A stretch of 64,000 nucleotides of DNA from Modestobacter marinus (GCF_011758655.1 NZ_JAAMPA010000002.1:62001-126000), one strand, 5' to 3'. Positions 9,190 to 18,297 are shown, counted from the stretch's first letter. The notes: a model not told the origin generated them from the sequence alone. A program made the numbers and translations.

Positions 9190-11273
9190 CCGACCTGCTG
9201 GAGCCGCGCGCCATCGGCCAGGCCCTGGTCCGCCGGGACGGGGAGCAGAAGGTCCGCGGCACCGCGACCTACGCCTACGAGACGCCGGTCGAGCACCCGG
9301 CCTACTGCTCCGCCGTGCAGGCCACGATCGCCCGCGGGCGGGTCACCGCGATGGACACCACGGCGGCCGAGGCCCTGGACGGGGTGCTCGCCGTGCTCAC
9401 GCCGTTCAACGCGGAGCGGCTGGCCGACGACTCCGACGCCGAGTACGCCGTCCTGCAGGGGCCGGAGGTCGGCTTCCGCGGGCAGCTGATCGGGGTGGTG
9501 GTCGCCGAGACCTCCGAGCTGGCCCGGCAGGCCGCCGACGCGATCGAGGTCGGCTACGCCGAGCAGCCGCACGACACGACGCTGTCCGCCGACCGGGACG
9601 ACCTCTACGCCCCCGAGCAGGTCAACGCCGGCCACGAGACCGACACCGCGGAGGGCGACGTCGCCGCGGCGATGTCCACCGCCGAGGTCACCGTCGAGCA
9701 CACCTACGCCACCGCGATGTACCACAACAACCCGCTGGAGCCGCACGCCACGACGGCGCTGTGGGAGCCGGCGGGCGAGGGCTCGCTGACCCTGTGGGAC
9801 TCCACCCAGGGGGTGCACCCCGACCGCGCCGCGGTGTGCCAGGTCTTCGGGCTGGAGCAGGAGCAGGTGCGGGTCGTCTGCCCCTACGTGGGCGGGGGAT
9901 TCGGCTCCAAGGGGCTGCCGCACGCCAACGTGATGCTCACCGCGCTGGCCGCCCGGGCGCTGCCCGGCCGGCCGGTGAAGCTGGCGCTCACCCGGCAGCA
10001 GATGTTCTCCCTGGCCGGGTACCGCACGCCGACCATCCAGCGGGTGCAGCTGGCCGCCGACCACCGGGGCCGGCTGTCGGCGGTCGCGATCGACGTGGTC
10101 GAGCAGACCTCGCGGATCAAGGAGTTCGCGGAGCAGACCGGGGTGCCCGCCCGGATGATGTACGCCGCCCCGAACCGGCGCACCACGCACCGGCTGGCCG
10201 CCCTCGACGTCCCGGTCCCGTCGTGGATGCGGGCACCCGGCGAGTGCCCGGGCATGTTCGGGCCCGAGGTCGCGATGGACGAGCTGGCCGAGGAGCTCGG
10301 CATCGACCCGATCGAGCTGCGCGTCCGCAACGAGCCCGAGGTCGACCCGGAGACCGGCAAGCCCTGGTCCAGCCGCAACCTGGTGCGCTGCCTGCGCGAG
10401 GGCGCCGAGCGGTTCGGCTGGTCCGGGCCACGGGCGCACCGGGACGGCGACTGGCTGGTCGGCACCGGCGTCGCCTCCTCGGTCTACCCGACGATGCGCC
10501 AGGCCACCTCCACGGCCGAGCTGCGCTACGAGGGCGGTCGCTACGTCGCCGAGACCGGGGCTGCGGACCTGGGCACCGGCGCCTGGACGGTGCTGCCGCA
10601 GATCACCGCGGACGCCCTGGGCGTCGACGTCGCCGACGTCGAGGTGCGGATCGGGGACACCCGGTACCCGGTCGCCTCGGTGGCCGGGGGCTCCTCGGGC
10701 ACCAACACCTGGGGATCGGCGCTGGTGGTCGCGGCCCGGGAGTTCCGCACCAAGTACGGCACCGACCCGAGCGACGGCGACACGGCCAGCGGGGACGTCG
10801 ACCAGGCGGCCACCGACGACGCGCACGCCCCGTACGCGTTCGGCGCCCAGTTCGTCGAGGCGCGGGTCAACGCCGACACCGGGGAGGTCCGGGTGCCGCG
10901 GCTGCTCGGCGTCTTCGGCGTCGGCCGCGTGATCAACCCGCGCACGGCGCGCTCGCAGCTCATCGGCGGGATGACCATGGGGCTGTCGATGGCGCTGCAC
11001 GAGGACAGCGTCTGGGACCCGCAGGTGGCCCAGGTGGCCAACCACGACCTGGCCGAGTACCACATCACGGTCAACGCCGACGTCGGCGAGATCGAGGCGC
11101 ACTGGATCGACGAGCACGACCCCTGGGTCAACGCGATGGGCTCCAAGGGCATCGGCGAGATCGGCATCGTGGGCACCGCGGCGGCCGTGGTGAACGCCGT
11201 GCACGCCGCCACCGGCGTCCGCGTCCGGCACCTGCCGGTCACCCTGGACAAGCTGCTGCCCGCGCTGCCGTAG
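9186..11273 (+). CDS. Aldehyde oxidoreductase, molybdenum cofactor-binding subunit (PaoC type)
   Basis: 695 aa, large subunit of the xanthine oxidase family. The cofactor-binding loop GGGFGSKG is present and the catalytic base is the Glu in GSKGIGEIG (about residue 658). With the two preceding subunits it should oxidise aldehydes to acids by hydroxylation. It is about 35 residues shorter than E. coli PaoC as I recall it. The missing segment seems to lie after GSALVVAAREF, where a short Asp/Gly/Ser-rich stretch (YGTDPSDGDTASGDVD) replaces the usual helix. No cofactor-insertion chaperone (XdhC/PaoD type) is encoded next to it. Confidence 0.9.
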   Translation: MTDLLEPRAIGQALVRRDGEQKVRGTATYAYETPVEHPAYCSAVQATIARGRVTAMDTTAAEALDGVLAVLTPFNAERLADDSDAEYAVLQGPEVGFRGQLIGVVVAETSELARQAADAIEVGYAEQPHDTTLSADRDDLYAPEQVNAGHETDTAEGDVAAAMSTAEVTVEHTYATAMYHNNPLEPHATTALWEPAGEGSLTLWDSTQGVHPDRAAVCQVFGLEQEQVRVVCPYVGGGFGSKGLPHANVMLTALAARALPGRPVKLALTRQQMFSLAGYRTPTIQRVQLAADHRGRLSAVAIDVVEQTSRIKEFAEQTGVPARMMYAAPNRRTTHRLAALDVPVPSWMRAPGECPGMFGPEVAMDELAEELGIDPIELRVRNEPEVDPETGKPWSSRNLVRCLREGAERFGWSGPRAHRDGDWLVGTGVASSVYPTMRQATSTAELRYEGGRYVAETGAADLGTGAWTVLPQITADALGVDVADVEVRIGDTRYPVASVAGGSSGTNTWGSALVVAAREFRTKYGTDPSDGDTASGDVDQAATDDAHAPYAFGAQFVEARVNADTGEVRVPRLLGVFGVGRVINPRTARSQLIGGMTMGLSMALHEDSVWDPQVAQVANHDLAEYHITVNADVGEIEAHWIDEHDPWVNAMGSKGIGEIGIVGTAAAVVNAVHAATGVRVRHLPVTLDKLLPALP

Positions 11274-11345
11274 CGGCCGTCGGGGCGTCCTGGATCGAGG
11301 GCGCGTCCACGGTGGACGGCGGGCCGGCGAACGAAGGAGGAGCGC

Positions 11346-11444
11346 GTGACGGGACAGGTCGTGACGGACACATGGGCGGGGGTCGGGCGGGGCACCGTCG
11401 CCGCCGGTCCCGGTGCCGCACCCCGGCGCGGCGGTCGCCGGTGA
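11346..11444 (+). CDS. Small ORF (32 aa) with a strong ribosome-binding site, coupled to the next gene
   Basis: GTG start at 11346 preceded by AAGGAGGAG (11335-11343). The product begins MTGQVVTDTWAGVGRG and ends in an Arg/Gly-rich tail. Its TGA (11442-11444) overlaps the GTG of the following membrane-protein gene, a GTGA coupling. It resembles no family I know. It may be a leader peptide that sets translation of the downstream gene. The alternative is that the membrane protein uses an upstream start and this frame is accidental. Confidence 0.4.
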   Translation: MTGQVVTDTWAGVGRGTVAAGPGAAPRRGGRR

Positions 11445-11809
11445 ACAGCCGCCGTCGGCGCCGGGCGCTGGCCCGGGCGCTCGCCGCCCCGCTGGCCGTG
11501 GGGGGAGTGGTGCTGCTCGTGCGCCCGGAACAGGTCGCCCGGGCGGTCAGCGGGCGTGGGCGCGAGCCGAGCGCCTGGGTGGTCCGGGTGTTCGGCGGCC
11601 GGATGCTCGTCCAGCACACCGCCGTCCTCCTGCACCCGACCCGCGGCCTGGTGCTGGCGGGGGTGGCCGCGGACGCGCTGCACGCGGCCAGCATGGTGCC
11701 CACCGCACTGGCCTCGGCGGCCTACCGCCGCCCCGCCTGGGTCAGCGGCGCCTTCGCCGCCGGCTCGGCGGTCCTTGCCGCCGCGGTCAGTCCCCGGCCC
11801 GGGGACTGA
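11441..11809 (+). CDS. Small membrane protein of unknown function
   Basis: 122 aa with an Arg-rich N-terminus (NSRRRRRALARALAAP), then a hydrophobic segment (LAVGGVVLLV) and further hydrophobic stretches around residues 62-88 and 95-115, suggesting three or four short helices. The GTG at 11441 overlaps the stop of the 32-aa ORF. Convergent with the zinc alcohol dehydrogenase, whose stop is 20 bp away. No function is assigned. Confidence 0.6.
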   Translation: MNSRRRRRALARALAAPLAVGGVVLLVRPEQVARAVSGRGREPSAWVVRVFGGRMLVQHTAVLLHPTRGLVLAGVAADALHAASMVPTALASAAYRRPAWVSGAFAAGSAVLAAAVSPRPGD

Positions 11810-11829
11810 CCGCACCGACTGCCCGCGGG

Positions 11830-13038
11830 TCAGGGGGCGATGACCGCCTTCGTCCAGCCGCTCTCCCGGTGGTCGAAGGTCTCGTAGGCCTGCAACACGG
11901 TGGGCATGTCCTCGACCTGAGTCAGCACCGTGGCCGGGTCCACCGCCCCGGTGCGCACCAGCTCCAGCAGGTGCGGGATGTAGCGCCGGTGGTTGCAGTT
12001 GCCCATCTTGATGCTGAGGTTCTTGTTCATCGCCGCGCCGGTCGGGAAGGCGGTCAGCTGCGGTGGGTAGACGCCGATGACCCCGATGCTGCCGGCCTTG
12101 GCGACGGCCTGGACCGCCCACTCCAGCGACTGGCTGGGCGCGTCACCCGGGACGAAGGTGTCCCCGTGCGGGTTCTGCTCCGGGGCCACCTGGTCACGCT
12201 CGGCGTCGAACTGCGCCGCCTCCTGCTCGGCCTTCTCCGCGGCCGGTCCGGTCTTCGGCCGCTGGGCGTCCACGCCGACGGCGTCGATCACCCGGTCGAC
12301 CCCGATGCCGCCGGTGAGCTCCTTCACCACCTCGACCGGGTCCTCGGTGTTGAAGTCGATCGCCTCCGCACCCCGGCGCCGGGCCTGGTCCAGCCGGCTG
12401 GTGATGCCGTCGACGACGAGCACCCGGCCGGCGCCCTGCTGGAAGGCGCTGGTCACCGCGAACTGGCCCACCGGGCCCGCGCCCAGCACGAGGACGGTGT
12501 CACCGTCGGACACGTCGGCCAGCCGCGCGCCGAACCAGGCGGTCGGGTAGATGTCGGACAGCATCAGCGCCGCGTCGTCGCCCACCTCGTCGGGGAGCCA
12601 CACCGGGCCGACGTTGGCGTACGGGATCCGGGCGTACTGGGCCTGCAGGCCGTCGACCGGTCCGGTGGTCTGCGGGCCGCCGAAGAAGCAGGTGCCGGCG
12701 GCGGCCCCGTTGGGGTTCGCGTTGTCGCACTGCGCGTAGTAGCCGGCCCGGCAGTAGGAGCACCAGCCGCAGCCGACTGTCGAGGGGACCACCACCCGGT
12801 CTCCGGGGCGCAGGTTCCGCACGCCCGGGCCGGTCTCCCGCACGATGCCCACCGCCTCGTGGCCGAGGATCGTGCCCTCGACCATGCCGGACATCGTGCC
12901 CCGGACGAAGTGCAGGTCGGTGCCGCAGATGCCGCTCGCGGTCACCTCGATGATCGCGTCGGTGGGGTCCTGGATGGTCGGGTCCGGGACGTCGTCGAGC
13001 CGGATGTCCCCGACGCCGTGCCACACGACTGCCTTCAT
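11830..13038 (-). CDS. Zinc-dependent alcohol dehydrogenase, glutathione-independent formaldehyde dehydrogenase-like
   Basis: 402 aa, medium-chain dehydrogenase. The catalytic zinc site includes Cys in GICGTDLHF and GHEAVG; the structural zinc lobe has CGWCSYCRAGYYAQC. The NAD fold is VLGAGPVGQ. A charged segment of about 45 residues (AQRPKTGPAAEKAEQEAAQF onward) is inserted in the cofactor domain, as in the formaldehyde dehydrogenase-like branch. Good ribosome site (GGAGG) before the ATG. A paralogue lies at 43304-44452. Substrate is unproven; aldehyde or alcohol detoxification is likely. Confidence 0.85.
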   Translation of the reverse strand: MKAVVWHGVGDIRLDDVPDPTIQDPTDAIIEVTASGICGTDLHFVRGTMSGMVEGTILGHEAVGIVRETGPGVRNLRPGDRVVVPSTVGCGWCSYCRAGYYAQCDNANPNGAAAGTCFFGGPQTTGPVDGLQAQYARIPYANVGPVWLPDEVGDDAALMLSDIYPTAWFGARLADVSDGDTVLVLGAGPVGQFAVTSAFQQGAGRVLVVDGITSRLDQARRRGAEAIDFNTEDPVEVVKELTGGIGVDRVIDAVGVDAQRPKTGPAAEKAEQEAAQFDAERDQVAPEQNPHGDTFVPGDAPSQSLEWAVQAVAKAGSIGVIGVYPPQLTAFPTGAAMNKNLSIKMGNCNHRRYIPHLLELVRTGAVDPATVLTQVEDMPTVLQAYETFDHRESGWTKAVIAP

Positions 13039-13087
13039 GGTGCCTCCTGCGGATGAGCGGACGCCGCGCTGTGGACCTGGGCTCGGT

Positions 13088-13105
13088 CCGACGGCGTCCC
13101 GTCGG
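13088..13105. terminator. Hairpin 3' of the nuo operon
   Basis: Perfect inverted repeat CCGACGG-CGTC-CCGTCGG lying 55 bp beyond the nuoN stop and upstream of the alcohol dehydrogenase start. There is no T-run, as is usual in very GC-rich genomes. It could end nuo transcription. Confidence 0.4.
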
Positions 13106-13159
13106 CCCCTACCCGGTCGTGCCCCGTCCACCCGCCCGACGCGGTGCGGGTCCGACGGC

Positions 13160-14572
13160 TCAGCCGAGGGTGCCGTCGCCGACCAGCGCGGTCACCAGGC
13201 CGGCACCGAGACCGACCGCCAGCACGCCCAGGGCCCCGGCCACCGCCGCCGCGTGCGGCCAGCCGGCCGTCGCTGCGGGCTCGCCGGGCCGGAACGCCTC
13301 GACCAGCCACCGCAGGTAGTAGAAGAGGCTGACCACGGTGTTCACCGCGGCGACCACCACCAGCCAGGCCAGACCGCCGTCCCACGCGGCGGTGAAGACG
13401 GTCAGCTTCCCGAGGAAGACCGCCGTCGGCGGGGTGCCGACCAGGCTGAGCAGGCTGATCACCAGCGCGGCGGCCAGCGCCGGTCGCTGCCGGGCGAGGC
13501 CGCGGAAGTCGGTCAGCGACCGGGCGCCGGGCACCGCGGCGAGCACCGCGAAGGCGGTCAGGTTGGTGACCGCGTAGCCGGCCAGGTAGACCAGCAGCGC
13601 CGGGGTCGCGGCGGAGGTGCTGGTGACGACGGCGACCGGCATGAGCAGGTAGCCGACCTGGCTGACCGTCGACCAGCCGAGCAGCCGGCGGGCGTCGGTC
13701 TGGGCGAGCGCGGCCAGGTTGCCCAGCGTCATGGTGGCGGCGGCGAGCAGGCCGACCAGCAGCGGCCAGGGCAGCGAGCCCGGCAGCACGTCGACCAGCC
13801 GCGCGGCGGCGACCAGGGCCCCGAGCTTGGGCACGGTGGTGAGGAAGGCGGCGGCCGCGGTGCCGGCGCCCTGGGTGGCGTCGGGCACCCACTGGTGCAG
13901 CGGGACGCCGCCGGCCTCGAACAGCAGCCCGGCCAGCACGGCCAGCGCCCCGACGGCCACCGCGGCGGCCGGTGCAGCCGCCAGGCCGGTGGCCAGGTCG
14001 GCGTAGGCGGTGCCACCGGCGATGCCGGACAGCACGGTGGCCCCCAGCAGCAGGAGGATGCCCGACAGGGCGCCCAGCAGGTACGTCTTCAGCGCCGCCT
14101 CGGCCGCGCCGGGGGAGCGGACCATCCCGACCAGGGCGTACACCGGGATGCTGGCCAGCAGGAACCCGACGGCGAGGGTCAGCAGGTCGTCGGTGGCGGC
14201 CAGCACGATCGCGCCCAGCCCGCCGAGCAGCAGCAGCGTGTAGGTCTCGCTCTCCCGGGCCTGCCCGGCCAGCTCGTCGACGCCGAGGCCGATGACCAGC
14301 AGCACCGCCGCGACCACCACCAGCCGGGTGACCCCCGTGGCGGTGTCCAGCACGAAGGCCCCGAACACCGTCTCCGTGACCCCGCCGAGAGGGGCGTCCC
14401 GAGGGAAGGCCAGGGCGGCGGAGACACCGGCGACCAGCAGCGCTGCGACGGCGACCAGCCGGGCGACCCACTGCCGTTGCCGGGGCAGGAAGGAGCCGGC
14501 CAGCAGGGTGACCACCGCGCCGCCGAGCAGGCAGAGCTCGGGCAGCAGCGCCAGTGGCGACTGCTCCATCAC
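13160..14572 (-). CDS. nuoN: NuoN, antiporter-like membrane subunit of a complex I-like system
   Basis: 470 aa counting from the GTG at 14572, which overlaps the nuoM stop; an ATG follows directly at 14569. Proton_antipo_M family, about 14 membrane helices. In ordinary NuoN the fifth helix has a glutamate in a G-I-E-L pattern two residues after a glycine. Here the matching stretch is VGFLLASIPVY and the position is Leu138, so the key acid is missing. Lysines of the central helices, for example in ALKTYLLG, remain. Last gene of the reduced nuo operon. Confidence 0.88.
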   Translation of the reverse strand: MMEQSPLALLPELCLLGGAVVTLLAGSFLPRQRQWVARLVAVAALLVAGVSAALAFPRDAPLGGVTETVFGAFVLDTATGVTRLVVVAAVLLVIGLGVDELAGQARESETYTLLLLGGLGAIVLAATDDLLTLAVGFLLASIPVYALVGMVRSPGAAEAALKTYLLGALSGILLLLGATVLSGIAGGTAYADLATGLAAAPAAAVAVGALAVLAGLLFEAGGVPLHQWVPDATQGAGTAAAAFLTTVPKLGALVAAARLVDVLPGSLPWPLLVGLLAAATMTLGNLAALAQTDARRLLGWSTVSQVGYLLMPVAVVTSTSAATPALLVYLAGYAVTNLTAFAVLAAVPGARSLTDFRGLARQRPALAAALVISLLSLVGTPPTAVFLGKLTVFTAAWDGGLAWLVVVAAVNTVVSLFYYLRWLVEAFRPGEPAATAGWPHAAAVAGALGVLAVGLGAGLVTALVGDGTLG

Positions 14573-16056
14573 CTGCCCACCAGGTCGACCAGGACGGCGG
14601 ACGCCGGGGTGATCAGGTCCAGCAGCAGCCAGGGCAGGACGCCGATCGCCAGGGAGAGCAGCAGCAGCCCGGTGACCGGCACCGCCTCGACCGCCCGGAC
14701 GTCGGAGAAGCCGATCGACCGGCCGCCGGGCAGCCCGGTGACCAGCAACTGCAGCGCCCGGAGGAACAGCGCCGCGGTGATCAGGATCCCGGGGAGCGCG
14801 ATCGCCGCCCAGGCCGTGGTGCCGATGCTCCCGGCGAAGACCTGGAACTCGGCGATGAACCCGCTGAACGCCGGGATGCCCAGCGAGGCGAACGCCGCGA
14901 CCGCGAAGAGCCCGGACCAGACCGGTGCGCTGCGCGCCAGCCCGCCGTAGTCGCGCATCGCGTAGCTGCCGGTCCGGTCGTGCAGCACCCCGGCCAGCAG
15001 GAACAGCGCACCGGTGATCAGGCCGTGGCTGACCATCTGGGTGACCGCGCCGGTCACGGCCAGCTCGCGGGCCGCCGTCCCGGTGCCGAGCAGGCCGGCC
15101 GCGCCGACGGCGAGCACCACGTAGCCCATGTGGTTGATCGAGGTGTAGGCGATCATCCGCTTGACGTCGGTCTGCGCCAGGGCGACCAGCGCGCCGTACA
15201 GCACCGAGGCGATGCCGACGGCGAGCACCACCCAGGCCGCCCCGCGCCAGGCGTCCGGCATCGCGGGCATGGCGATCCGGACGAAGCCGTAGGTGCCCAT
15301 CTTCAGCAGCACCGCGGCCAGCACCGCCGAGCCGATCGCCGAGGCGTCGGTGTGCGCCGGCGGCAGCCAGGTGTGGAACGGGATCGTCGGCGTCTTCACC
15401 GCGAGCCCCAGCAGCAGGGCGGCCAGCACGAAACCACCGGCGACCGGGTGGTCCTGCAGGGGTGCGGCGGCAACCAGCTCGGGGATGTCGAAGGTGTGCG
15501 GGTCGGCGGCCAGGTAGAGGCCGATGAAGCCGAGCAGCAGCGCCAGGCTGCCCAGGAACGTGTACAGGAAGAACTGCAGCGCCGAGCGGCCGGCGTCCCT
15601 GCCGTGCCCCCAGCCGGCGATGGCGGCGTACATGCCGACGATCGACAGGTCGAAGAAGACGAAGAAGACGATCAGGTCCTGGGCGGCGAACAGCCCCATG
15701 CAGGTGGACTGCAGGGCGAGGAAGAGGGCGGCGTGCTGGCGCGGGCGCCGGTCCTCGCGCAGCCCGTAGACCGCGCAGGCGCTGAACACCACCGCGGTCA
15801 GCGCCAGCAGCGGCACCGATAGCCCATCGACCCCGACGTGCCAGCTGCTGTTGACCGACGGGATCCAGCGCGCGCGCTCCTCGAACGCGAGGTCGCCGTC
15901 GGCGGGCGTCTCGTACCGCGCGATCAGCACGCCGACGAGCACGACCTCGGCGGCGGTGACCGCGATCCAGGTCCAGCGGGCGACCCGGTCGGGCACCGCG
16001 GGCACGGCCAGCAGGGCCCCGGCGACGAGGGGCAGGAAGATGATCGAACTGAGCAC
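14569..16056 (-). CDS. nuoM: NuoM, antiporter-like membrane subunit of a complex I-like system
   Basis: 495 aa, proton-pumping module with the family motifs KTPTIPFHTWLPPAH and GLAVK. The TM5 glutamate of NuoM (FFLFWELMLIP in E. coli, Glu144) is an aspartate here (FFVFFDLSIVGMY, Asp136), so the charge is kept but the side chain is shorter. The gene ends overlapping nuoN and starts 4 nt after nuoL. Membrane-embedded; expected to move protons. Confidence 0.9.
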   Translation of the reverse strand: MLSSIIFLPLVAGALLAVPAVPDRVARWTWIAVTAAEVVLVGVLIARYETPADGDLAFEERARWIPSVNSSWHVGVDGLSVPLLALTAVVFSACAVYGLREDRRPRQHAALFLALQSTCMGLFAAQDLIVFFVFFDLSIVGMYAAIAGWGHGRDAGRSALQFFLYTFLGSLALLLGFIGLYLAADPHTFDIPELVAAAPLQDHPVAGGFVLAALLLGLAVKTPTIPFHTWLPPAHTDASAIGSAVLAAVLLKMGTYGFVRIAMPAMPDAWRGAAWVVLAVGIASVLYGALVALAQTDVKRMIAYTSINHMGYVVLAVGAAGLLGTGTAARELAVTGAVTQMVSHGLITGALFLLAGVLHDRTGSYAMRDYGGLARSAPVWSGLFAVAAFASLGIPAFSGFIAEFQVFAGSIGTTAWAAIALPGILITAALFLRALQLLVTGLPGGRSIGFSDVRAVEAVPVTGLLLLSLAIGVLPWLLLDLITPASAVLVDLVGR

Positions 16057-16060
16057 GGAG

Positions 16061-17998
16061 CTACCTCACTGCCAGCAGGAGGGCCAGCGCGGCGGCGAGC
16101 ACCACGGCGGCCGAGACGTAGTACTGGTGCAGCTGGCCGGTCTGGGTGCGCCGGGCCCAGCCCCCCAGCCAGCGGGTGCCGGCGGCCAGCGACCGCACGG
16201 CGGCGTCCGGACCGGCCAGGTCGGCCCGGCCCGCGGCGTCGGCGAGCCGGACCGTGCCGGCCGACGAGGCGCGCACCCCGCGGTCCAGCCGGTCGTCGTC
16301 GAACCGGGCGGCCCCGGCGGCCAGGTGCAGGGCACCGCGGGCGGTGCCGTGCACGGCGGGGGTCAGTCGCCGGTCGTCGAACCGGGCCAGCGCCTCGGCG
16401 GCGCGCAGCACCGGCCGGACGACGACCAGGTCGGTCGCCCGGGCCAGGCCGAGCCAGCCGGTGAACCAGCTGCCCACCCGGCCCCAGGAGACGCGCCTGA
16501 CCCGCGCGGAGGCCATCACCAGCACCCCGCCGATCGCCAGCAGGGCAGAAATGGCCATTTCTGCCCAGGAGGCGGTGGGGGCGCCGGTCTCGCCGAGGAG
16601 CCGGTGCAGCGCCTCGCCCACCGGGGGGAGGGCCAGCAGACCCAGCACGGCGGCGCCGACGGCGAGCACGACCAGCGGGGCCCGCTCCAGCGGCCCCACC
16701 CGGCGGGTGCCGTCCTCCTCGGTGTCATAGCCCTCCTCGGCCCGCGCGGGCAGCGGCCGCCAGACCAGCCACAGCACCTTCCCGGCGTAGGCCGCCGAGA
16801 GCGCGGCCGCTGCCAGTCCGGCCAGGTAGAGCGCGAGGGACTCCTCCAGGGCCCCGGCCAGCACCTCGTCCTTGGTCGCCCACAGCGACAGCGGGACGAC
16901 GCCGGCCAGCGCCAGCGCGCCGATCGCGGCGCACACCCCGACCAGCGGCCACAGCCGGGCCGCACCACGCAGCGCGGCCAGCTGCTTGGTGCCCAGCGCG
17001 CTCAGCCACGCCCCGGCCACCAGGAACAGCAGCGCCTTGGTGGCCGCGTGCGCCACCAGGTGCGCCGTGCCGCCGGCGACCGACCCGACCCCGGCGCCGA
17101 GCACGACGAACCCCAGCTGCGCCGCGGTGGAGGCGGCCAGCAGCTGCTTGAGGTCGCGCTGCGCGACCGCGACCGCGCCCAGCAGCAGGGCGGTCAGCAC
17201 CCCGGCCCAGGCGGTCACCGGCCCCGCCCAGCCGGTGGCCGCCAGCAGCGGAGCGGTGCGCAGCAGCAGGTAGCCGCCCATCGCGACCATCGCCGCGGAG
17301 TGCAGCAGCGCGCTGACCGGGCTCGGCCCCTGCATGGCGGCGGACAGCCAGGCGGTGAACGGCAGCTGGGCGGCCTTGCCGAGGGCGGCCACCAGCACGC
17401 CGGCCGCCACGACGTGCAGCCAGCCGCCGTCGGCGCCGGCCAGCTCGTCCAGCGCCAGGCCGGTGCCGCCGGCCAGCGCCGCCCCGGCGGCCAGGTACAG
17501 CCCCAGGTCGGCGGTGCGGGTGGTCAGGAAGGCCGTCAGCCCGGCGCCGACCCGGTGCTCCTCCTGCCAGCGGAAGCCGATCAGCGCGTAGGACGTCGCG
17601 CCCATCACCTCCCAGGCGAACAGCAGCGTCGGCAGCGTCGTCGCGGTGACGGTGACGACCACCGCGGCGGCGAACAGCAGCATCAACCCGGTGAACCGGG
17701 CCCGCGCCCCCTCGACGTCCCCGGCGGAGAAGACCAGCACCAGCAGGGTCACCGCGGTCACCGCCGGCAGCACCACCGCGGCGAGCGGGTCGACCGCCAG
17801 CCCGAAGCCGGCGGCCGGCAGGAACGGTGCCTGCACCGCCGGCCGCTCCAGCGCCACGGCGATCGACAGCGCCAGGACGACGGCCGCCGTCCCGATGCCG
17901 GTCGCGGGCGCGGCCCGGTCGGCCCGCCGGCCGAGCACGCACAGCAGCGCCCCGACGGCGGCCGGCAGGACGGCGACGGCCCACAGCAGGCCGGTCAC
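16061..17998 (-). CDS. nuoL: NuoL, distal antiporter-like membrane subunit
   Basis: 645 aa, normal NuoL length. Family residues are intact: the TM5 glutamate in LLFAWEVMGATSYALIGF and the TM7 lysine in GKAAQLPFTAWL, followed by AMQGPSPVSALLHSA. The C-terminal amphipathic helix region and final membrane anchor (YYVSAAVVLAAALALLLAV) are present. The GTG at 17998 overlaps the nuoK stop by 4 bp. Unlike NuoM and NuoN this pump module looks fully equipped. Confidence 0.92.
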   Translation of the reverse strand: MTGLLWAVAVLPAAVGALLCVLGRRADRAAPATGIGTAAVVLALSIAVALERPAVQAPFLPAAGFGLAVDPLAAVVLPAVTAVTLLVLVFSAGDVEGARARFTGLMLLFAAAVVVTVTATTLPTLLFAWEVMGATSYALIGFRWQEEHRVGAGLTAFLTTRTADLGLYLAAGAALAGGTGLALDELAGADGGWLHVVAAGVLVAALGKAAQLPFTAWLSAAMQGPSPVSALLHSAAMVAMGGYLLLRTAPLLAATGWAGPVTAWAGVLTALLLGAVAVAQRDLKQLLAASTAAQLGFVVLGAGVGSVAGGTAHLVAHAATKALLFLVAGAWLSALGTKQLAALRGAARLWPLVGVCAAIGALALAGVVPLSLWATKDEVLAGALEESLALYLAGLAAAALSAAYAGKVLWLVWRPLPARAEEGYDTEEDGTRRVGPLERAPLVVLAVGAAVLGLLALPPVGEALHRLLGETGAPTASWAEMAISALLAIGGVLVMASARVRRVSWGRVGSWFTGWLGLARATDLVVVRPVLRAAEALARFDDRRLTPAVHGTARGALHLAAGAARFDDDRLDRGVRASSAGTVRLADAAGRADLAGPDAAVRSLAAGTRWLGGWARRTQTGQLHQYYVSAAVVLAAALALLLAVR

Positions 17999-18297
17999 TG
18001 GGCGAGGTCCGTGGCCATGTCGGTCATGTCGGACTGGCGGGACCGGTGCAGCAGGGTGGCCACGGCGAAGCCCATCGCCATCTCCACCGTCATCGCGGTG
18101 ATCACCACGAGCAGCAGCACCTGGCCGTCGGGGGTGGGGGAGAGGAACCACCAGAACGCCGCCGCGGCGAGGATGACGCCGTTGAGCATCAGCTCCAGGC
18201 CCATCATCACCATGACCACGACCTGCTGGGAGATGGCCCCGTAGAGGCCCACGCTGAACAGCGCGGCCGCGACCAGCAGCATCGTCTGCAGGGTCAT
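17995..18297 (-). CDS. nuoK: NuoK, membrane subunit
   Basis: 100 aa, three helices. Both conserved membrane glutamates are present: Glu35 in MMGLELMLNGV and Glu72 in TAMTVEMAMGF, matching Glu36 and Glu72 of E. coli NuoK. ATG overlaps the nuoJ stop (ATGA). Confidence 0.93.
   Translation of the reverse strand: MTLQTMLLVAAALFSVGLYGAISQQVVVMVMMGLELMLNGVILAAAAFWWFLSPTPDGQVLLLVVITAMTVEMAMGFAVATLLHRSRQSDMTDMATDLAQ

Noticed and set aside
13088-13105. Small hairpin read as a riboswitch or attenuator for the alcohol dehydrogenase
   Set aside because: Only one simple stem and no conserved aptamer pattern; its position past nuoN fits a terminator better.
16725-17984. Alternative minus-strand frame inside nuoL
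   Set aside because: Low-complexity Arg/Gly/Ala product; the nuoL frame has all conserved motifs.
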